Shown piece by piece: positions 23,086-28,530 of a stretch of DNA of 28,530 nucleotides. This DNA comes from Atkinsonella hypoxylon. Its lineage: Eukaryota; Ascomycota; Sordariomycetes; Hypocreales; Clavicipitaceae. Numbering within the stretch: the first letter of the stretch is position 1; each line of letters starts with the position of its first letter. The DNA lies in NCBI GenBank assembly GCA_000729835.1, contig JFHB01000296.1, positions 1 to 28,530 on the forward strand. Reading direction: 5' to 3'. The notes under the pieces are model-generated. The model saw only the letters and a program-made list of their open reading frames with translations, searched no databases and had not been told where the DNA came from. The translations under genes and the position numbers were made by a program.

Positions 23086-23328
23086 TATTACAGGATAATT
23101 ATATAGACCTATAGGTCACTAGTGCACGTAACTGCAATTATATATAAGTAGTTAGAAGCAACACTTAAGTAGTTAGATTAAACAATTAACTATTATTTAC
23201 TAGAACACTATTACTAGATGCTCCTTACAGCAACTCTTACGACTCCTCTTACGAATCTTTACATAACTTGTCGAATCCAACAACCTATTGTTACTTCCGA
23301 CAAACCCGTGTCGGATCCTACCGTAACA
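23086..23328 (+). repeat. Element C 3' LTR (243 bp)
   Basis: It starts TATTACAGGATAATT (mutated TGTTACGG) and ends CCTACCGTAACA, matching 12888-13130 in length. Its outer end keeps CCGACAAACCCGTGTCGG, which is CTAATAAACCTATATTAG in the 5' copy. AGAAC follows. Confidence 0.93.
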
Positions 23329-23333
23329 AGAAC
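23329..23333. repeat. Target site duplication of element C, right copy
   Basis: AGAAC is identical to 12883-12887 and directly follows CCGTAACA. Confidence 0.93.
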
Positions 23334-25962
23334 CCTCTTTATTAGCTAGATTAAAAGACCACTTATACCGTGATTTTCTATCAATTAGAAAAAGAACTAG
23401 AGGCCTCTTATTGTGCGGTATAGGCTCTATTTTAACGGTATCTCCCTCTATAATATCTAAACATCTAGGGGGGTTAGGAATAGCATGCTTGCTAGGTCTT
23501 CTAACAGCTTTAGCTTGGTTGCAAGCTAGGCAGTTAAAATCCTTTTCCTTGATTTTTGTAAAATTAGGAATACCTTTAGTAATAGAAGCAGTCTTCTTTA
23601 GTAAAGGGAGTCCTATATGCCCTAATCTAACGTGCTAAGTAGCAGCTAATTCTAGGAGCTTCTTATAGGAAGAAGAAGCAGTAATAGAAGAATTACTACT
23701 AGAATTATTATTAGAGCTAGCTTCCTGTTGCTCCCTATCTTGCTAGATCTCTTAAGAACTACAGGCCTCGTTTAAGGGATCTAGATGGCTATTTCCTCCA
23801 ATATCCAGCAACTTAGGATTTAGACCTTCTAAATCCCTATTATTAGAAGGAATCTAACTAGGAGCCCGTTTAGGAACTAGGGCTAATGGCTCTATAGCAT
23901 TGTTATTAGTATTATCTTCTTTAAAATTAAATAATTCCTTAATTCAGCTATATTCCTCTAGATTAAAACTAGGCTGTTAAGGGATTTAAACCTCTATAGG
24001 ATAACTAGCATTATAACCGCTATTATAACTATTGCTAGCTAGAAATCCTATATAAGAGAGATTAGCGTGATTTTTACACACTCTAGAGGTCTCTTGCCCC
24101 TTAAGCTGTAGAAAGAAACTATACTTTTTGGGATTTAGAAGCCTACAGCAGCTTCTATTAGCTAGAAATAGCTAATTTCTAAGGAGAGTGCCCCCTATTA
24201 AATAGTGCTTTAGACCACTAATTAGGTTAGTATCTAAACCTAGGCAATATAGAGCATCCTTTAAAGCTAAAGGCCTATATTTAGCTGGATTTATACTAAC
24301 TAGTACCTAGAATATAGCAGTTCCCTATCCTTTAGGATAAATAGGACCTCCTCTAGTAGTAATAGGCGCGGTTTTACCCTTTTTTATAGGCTTAAAAGTC
24401 CTAAAAAATGCCTTATTGTTAACTATATAATAGGTAGAACCTGTATTGTATAGTAAAGAGTTTTTAATTATTCCGTTAGAGTAATTAAAAGAAGGGGTAT
24501 TATTACTAGTAGTACTAGTATCACTAGTAGTAGATTCCGTATCTAAATCGTAAGAATTATCACTACTAGAACTGCTAGAATTATTAGATTCTATAGTATC
24601 CTAGTTGCTAGTAGATAGGTTATAACAACCTATAGCAAAAGCAGCTTCTCTATCCTTATTCCTAGAGTTTTTATTACTTCTTCTTCAGCCCTTCTACTTC
24701 TTCTTATTCTTAGAGGCTTTATCTATATCTTTAGAGGCATTAGAATTATTAGAATTAGAATTGGAATTCTTCTTCTAATTAGGAGGATTCTTTCCTTAAT
24801 TAGCCTTATTATTATTAGAACTATTAGAAGCCTTATAACTAAGAGCTTTAGATATAGAGGAGCTTTTATCTCTTTGTTCTTCTAATAAATCAGCTATAAG
24901 GAACTATAAATTCTGCATTTTTACAGATAGACCTTGTGCTCTAGCAGCTCTAATAGAATATTGCTGCCTTTTAGCCCAGCTAGGGAAGGTCTTCTTTAAA
25001 GCATTAATATAATAATTTACCTAGTCAATAGGATTAATAGCTACACTATAGAGCTGTAATCTAGCTAGTAAATTATTAAATTTAGCATTAAAGGCCTCTA
25101 AAGATCCCTTATAGTTCGAAAACGATAAGTTGTAATAACTAGCATATAGCGTACTACATTGTATTTTAGCACTCTGTAAATACTGCTTAACTAGAACGTT
25201 ATAGGCATCTACAGGGGACTTATGCTAGCTTATAGCAGCTTAAGGTCTAGATTAGCAACTATCTCTTATAATTATAAGGATAATAGCTTGCTCTAAATCT
25301 ACTAATGTACTAGCTATACTAGGATTATTAATAAATTAAGGGAATTCTAGTGCCCTAAATTAAATAGTTAAAGCTTGCTTCTACTGTTTAAAATTTTTAG
25401 GGCCTTTTAGCTTAGTAGCCTTTAGAATAGAGTGGACCTTCTTATTTAACTCTTTTATAGTGCCTTTATTAAAAGCAGGTAGAAAAGTAGCACTATTAGA
25501 GGAACTAGAAGGTTTAGGGGCTTTAAAAGAGACTTTAGAAGCTCTTTTAGAAGTAATAGGATCTACTACCTTAGAGGGAGACCCTATAGAGAGATTACCT
25601 ATAGATGTAATTATAGTATCTAATTTACTTAGTAAATCAGCTATATTACCTTTATTTTAGCTTTGTTTTGCTTCACTATGCCTAATAAATCTATTTAGGG
25701 TCTCTTATTGCTTATCTATTTAAGCTTTTAGATCAGCTTGCACATTATAGACTTGCACTACTCTTTTAGAAGCTAATCTAGCTTCCTTTAGAGCCTTCTT
25801 AGCTGTATAATCTTCTTTATTAGAAGAGGAATCTACTAGCTAAGGGGGGAACCTTGCTGGACTAGGAAAGCTAGTAGCAGCAGCTGGATTAGCTAGTATA
25901 CTAGAACTACTACCCCTTTTAGGGCTTATGCTCTTTCCCTTGCCTGTTCCTTTTAGTGCTAT
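23334..25962 (-). pseudogene. Element B Gag-Pol relic, proximal part (Gag, protease, integrase N-terminus)
   Basis: From 25962 down, the frame opens at ATA GCA CTA, probably a former ATG GCA (G to A). Gag follows with Ser- and Lys-rich parts and a copia-like core (NYKGSLEAFNAKFNNLLARL; FPSWAKRQQYSIRAA), then a Lys/Asn/Ser-rich basic region near 24780-24660. The protease box at 24447-24439 reads NTGSTY, where DTGS is expected. Integrase starts with a preserved zinc-binding module, HVRLGH (near 23634-23618), then NCLACNQAK (near 23540-23510), followed by VLFLIDRKSRYKW. Stops are few and of the TAG or TAA type. Codon phase from 25962 to 23334 is constant (876 codons) and resumes at 12882 beyond element C. 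I could not find a Cys/His knuckle in Gag. Confidence 0.87.
24439..24447 (-). other. Element B protease active-site box, DTG changed to NTG
   Basis: The codons AAT ACA GGT followed by TCT ACC TAT (NTGSTY) match the aspartic protease signature with Asp to Asn, a single G-to-A change that removes the catalytic acid. Confidence 0.8.
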
Positions 25963-26904
25963 TTTAAGGGTTTAAAAAGTAGCTAATTTAACGCTCTTTT
26001 ATAGCTAATTATAGCTAAATTACAGTAGAAATAGTAGTAAATAACAGGTAATAACCTCTTGTAGATATTAATAGATTGCTCTATTATAGGCCTAGAAGTG
26101 CCCTATATCTTTAGAAATTATACTGAGATTTTTCTCCAATTTCTTTTATAACAGGTATAACGGGCTCTAAAGGCTGCGTTGTATCGCGATCTATATGCGC
26201 ATACAATTTATATAGCAGACTAGATTGATAAGCGGTCGCGAGAGGCATAAAACATAGGTTCTAGCTATTTTTAGCCAAAAAATTCAGGAGATTCTTCTCT
26301 AATTAGGTTCCAATAAATCAGTGGAGACCTAGGCACAGCTAATTTAGGGATATCCAGCTAATTCCCACTTTAAAATCCTAACCAGTAGGATTACTACATA
26401 AATTAATTCTACAACCAAAAATACAGGAATATCTAACGGCAACAAGAGCTGTTAGGCGTGCACTATAAATTGTAGTATAGCTACTAACAGAGGTGCATAG
26501 GGTGCACAATATAATAACAACAATAAGCGATGTAGTGCAGCGCTAAGCTTATTTCTTAATAGAAATAATTAATTAGGCAGTGCCTAATAAAACGATTTAC
26601 AGTGCAAATGTAATATATGCAGATATATATATTTTAATGTTGCGCAACGATAGAACCTAGCTATTAAGAATAGCTTTAAAAGTGTATATGCATAGGGTGC
26701 ATAGAGTGCAGGAGGCACAGGGTGGGCAGAATAAAAACACCAGTATAGTGGCTAGCGATGTATATACAGCAGGTATTAATAGCTTCTAGCAAGCTACTAA
26801 TAGCAGTAATAGCTGCTAGCGCAGGTCTTAATATAGCTTCTAGTGGGTAATACAGTACACAATAGTAGATTTCAGCGGGCTAACAGCTTGCAGATAGGTC
26901 TTCT
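25963..26904 (-). other. Element B 5' leader
   Basis: This long leader lies between the primer site and Gag and is less AT-converted than most of the window. It holds a 9-bp repeat family based on TGCATAGGG: GGTGCATAGGGTGCA at 26492-26506, and TGCATAGGG, TGCATAGAG, TGCAGG in a row at 26689-26712. A packaging or dimerisation signal would be expected in this region, but none can be identified from sequence alone. Confidence 0.5.
26111..26248 (-). CDS. Small open frame (45 codons) in the element B leader
   Basis: An ATG at 26248 opens a 45-codon frame, starting MPLATAYQSS and ending SQYNF before TAA. It is not in frame with any known product and I do not recognise it. It keeps CG-containing codons. 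It could be a leader peptide, a remnant Gag N-terminus, or chance. Length alone does not support it. Confidence 0.2.
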   Translation of the reverse strand: MPLATAYQSSLLYKLYAHIDRDTTQPLEPVIPVIKEIGEKSQYNF

Positions 26905-26916
26905 GGGCTTATAACC
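26905..26916 (-). promoter_or_regulatory. Element B primer-binding site for a half initiator tRNA-Met
   Basis: On the element strand GGTTATAAGCCC directly abuts the LTR end. It is complementary to the anticodon arm of initiator tRNA-Met (GGGCUCAUAACC) except at one base, where G to A by RIP would explain the mismatch. Drosophila copia primes from the 5' half of this tRNA in the same way. The tRNA sequence is recalled from general knowledge, not from this genome. Confidence 0.72.
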
Positions 26917-27614
26917 TATTGAAAATAATAGGGATTACAGGACTAAATATCTAAGAGAGTAGTAGTCTCTTAGATTTAGCACCTGTAATTGCTCCTAGCA
27001 ATTATTATGTAGTAGAAGCAGCAGCGGCCTAAATCAAGCTGTAGTGTATAGTATAGATTACGTAGAGGCAATAGATAACTGTAATAGTAGTATCTTTATA
27101 TTAAGAGCGCTGTAACAAACAAGTTAGTAAGGGTAGGATCTTAAATCTTTCTAGTCCCTTATAGACCCTCCAACTATATTAGCAGGCTGTAGTCGCTAAA
27201 AGGGGCTTATAGGCTACTTTATAATTTCCGCAAAAAGATTTACTATATAAAAACAAAAAAATCGACTTACGGCTATACAAACGAGACGCTTATGTGCATA
27301 ATTTAACAAATTCTACTAATAATAAGCAACTCTTATAAGCAACTCTATCTAACAATTATACTATTAAATAGCCCTAATTCTTAGCTTTTAAATAGTATAC
27401 TTCTTGAATTTCTACTATTGCTAGTTGTAGAGAAAATCGCAGTTAAAGTTAACTATAGGTTAGGCAACTTTGCCTTAGTCGATTCTAGATGTTTTGCATC
27501 TAGTAACAGCGATATCTCTACCAAAAATCAACGTAACAAGACCTAATAAGGGTCACGTGATAGAGCAACTAGTAGGCATAAAAATAGGCTATACAGGGTA
27601 GCTTATTTTTAACA
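26917..27614 (-). repeat. Element B 5' LTR (698 bp)
   Basis: This is the upstream LTR of the minus-strand element, TATTGAAAATAATAGGG to GCTTATTTTTAACA on the plus strand. It has the same length as 9340-10037. Its outer (right) edge keeps GGGTCACGTGATAGAG and ATCAACGTAACAAG, which the other LTR has as GGGTTACGTAATAGAG and ATTAACGTAATAAG. Confidence 0.93.
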
Positions 27615-27619
27615 CTAAG
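27615..27619. repeat. Target site duplication of element B, right copy
   Basis: CTAAG directly follows TTTTTAACA and matches 9335-9339. Confidence 0.88.
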
Positions 27620-28530
27620 GATTATAGCTAGAAAAGAGATCTTAATTCTAGTAAATAAATAATCTTCTTAATAGCTACTTTCTTCTATATTTATATTCTT
27701 TAAGGTATATATTCTCTATTTAGAAGATACCTTAGATATAGCTAGCACTAATTTAGCTATTACTTAAGGCTAAAGCTTTAACTAAAACTAAGTTTAATAG
27801 TTTAAATATATATTATATAAGCTAGCTATATATACTTTATATTTCTCTTAAGATAATATATCTAAAAGAGGTATAATAAATTTTTTGTTTAGTGTATCTT
27901 AATAAAACTTACACTAGTTGCGCTCTATATATATATAGCAGAAGATTAATAGATATTTAAGATACTCTTACTATATATACACTAAATACTTCTTATATAG
28001 GTAATTACCTAAGCCTATAAGTATTTTATTAGTATATAGCTGCTAAATAAGTTCTATATATTTACCTCTTACTTACTTTATATTTATATTATAAGTAATA
28101 GCTTAAACTTTACTTAATAAGCTAAGGTATATATAGTTAATATAGTGCTATCTTATAATAGTGCTACTTATAGCACTAAGATATTTAAACATTATAAAGA
28201 ATATCTATATTATATAAGATTAGTATATTATATATAGAGAGTATATATAGAAGATATACCTACTTATAGCTAAATACTGTTTAGCTTATAGTAATAATAT
28301 ATATAAAGGTCTCTTGCACTATTATTTATTAACTAAAGGTATATATAAAAGAGAAGGTTATATATACTAAATATCTCTTTATTATAGATAGAATATATAA
28401 GGATATTTATATTGCCTTTAATTTATTAAAAAGAGAGATTAATTTAAATATATTAAGTAGTTATAAAAGCTTTTACTTATTACTATAAGTATAGAATAAT
28501 ATAATAGTTATTTAGTCTTTATATATAAAT
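27620..28530. other. AT-rich flank without recognisable features
   Basis: It contains long TA-rich runs and no protein-like frame, even allowing for RIP stops. No LTR edge, RNA gene or clear tandem repeat is seen. It may be strongly decayed repeat. Confidence 0.5.

Larger units (their letters stand above)
12888..23328 (+). mobile_element. Element C: Ty3/gypsy chromovirus-type retrotransposon nested in B
   Basis: This is a 10,441-bp plus-strand element with 243-bp LTRs that begin TGTTACGG and end CCGTAACA (perfect inverted ends) and AGAAC duplications. Pol order is protease, reverse transcriptase, RNase H, integrase, then a GPY/F-like segment and a chromodomain, which marks a Ty3/gypsy chromovirus-like element. 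A further long frame follows Pol. A short insert near 19128-19612 interrupts integrase. RIP damage is heavy inside the element and light at its two outer edges. Confidence 0.93.
9340..27614 (-). mobile_element. Element B: Ty1/copia LTR retrotransposon, interrupted by element C
   Basis: This minus-strand element has 698-bp LTRs, CTAAG duplications, a copia-type primer site and a polypurine tract next to its 3' LTR. Its Gag-Pol relic has copia order (Gag, protease, integrase, reverse transcriptase, RNase H). Element C with its AGAAC duplication (10,446 bp in total) sits in the integrase region. Without it, B would be about 7.8 kb. Mutation is milder than in A and C: Trp codons and some long open runs survive. 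It is still inactive, because the frame has many stops and the protease and polymerase acids are changed. Confidence 0.92.

Noticed and set aside
23411..23638. 75-codon plus-strand open frame
   Set aside because: It is the antisense shadow of the preserved integrase zinc-binding module of element B (HVRLGH and CLAC on the minus strand).
25460..25660. 66-codon plus-strand open frame
   Set aside because: It is antisense to the B Gag relic, which stays in one phase with the rest of the polyprotein.
1..28530. Mitochondrial or bacterial origin suggested by extreme AT content
   Set aside because: LTR elements with target duplications, a chromodomain and transition-only LTR differences all point to fungal nuclear DNA shaped by RIP.

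Overview
The window looks like a block of AT-rich, transposon-filled heterochromatin from a filamentous ascomycete (Pezizomycotina). It holds no intact protein gene, rRNA or tRNA. Almost everything that can be recognised is an LTR retrotransposon degraded by C-to-T and G-to-A transitions. CAA, CAG, CGA and TGG codons have become TAA or TAG, TGA and ATG are scarce, and remaining C residues sit mostly before T or C. This is the signature of repeat-induced point mutation (RIP). The GC level was judged by eye, not counted.

Layout. (1) Element A, 208-6518 (+), is a Ty1/copia element with two 315-bp LTRs, a GTATA target duplication and one long ruined Gag-Pol frame. (2) 6524-7422 is AT-rich and holds a possible fold-back element (about 7083-7352). 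(3) 7423-8114 is a solo LTR of family B, flanked by ATATA. (4) 8120-9334 is AT-rich with a 72-bp tandem repeat. (5) Element B, 9340-27614 (minus strand), is a second Ty1/copia element with 698-bp LTRs and CTAAG duplications. It is less mutated than A. (6) Element C, 12888-23328 (+), is a Ty3/gypsy chromovirus-type element with 243-bp LTRs and AGAAC duplications, inserted inside the integrase region of B. (7) A short, much less mutated insert at about 19128-19612 lies inside the integrase of C. (8) 27620-28530 is AT-rich with nothing recognisable.

The nesting gives an order of events: B landed first, C landed in B, and the short insert landed in C. Removing C with one AGAAC copy restores one continuous B reading frame. 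Removing 489 bp around the short insert does the same for C. These two frame checks, and three pairs of equal-length LTRs with exact target duplications, are the strongest evidence here.

Points to follow up are: a separate third reading frame of about 600 codons downstream of the chromodomain in C; a RIP gradient in which the outer edge of every LTR is better preserved than the matching inner edge of its partner; a primer-binding site in B that matches the anticodon arm of initiator tRNA-Met (copia-type half-tRNA priming); and the paradox that C, the younger element, is more heavily mutated than its host B.
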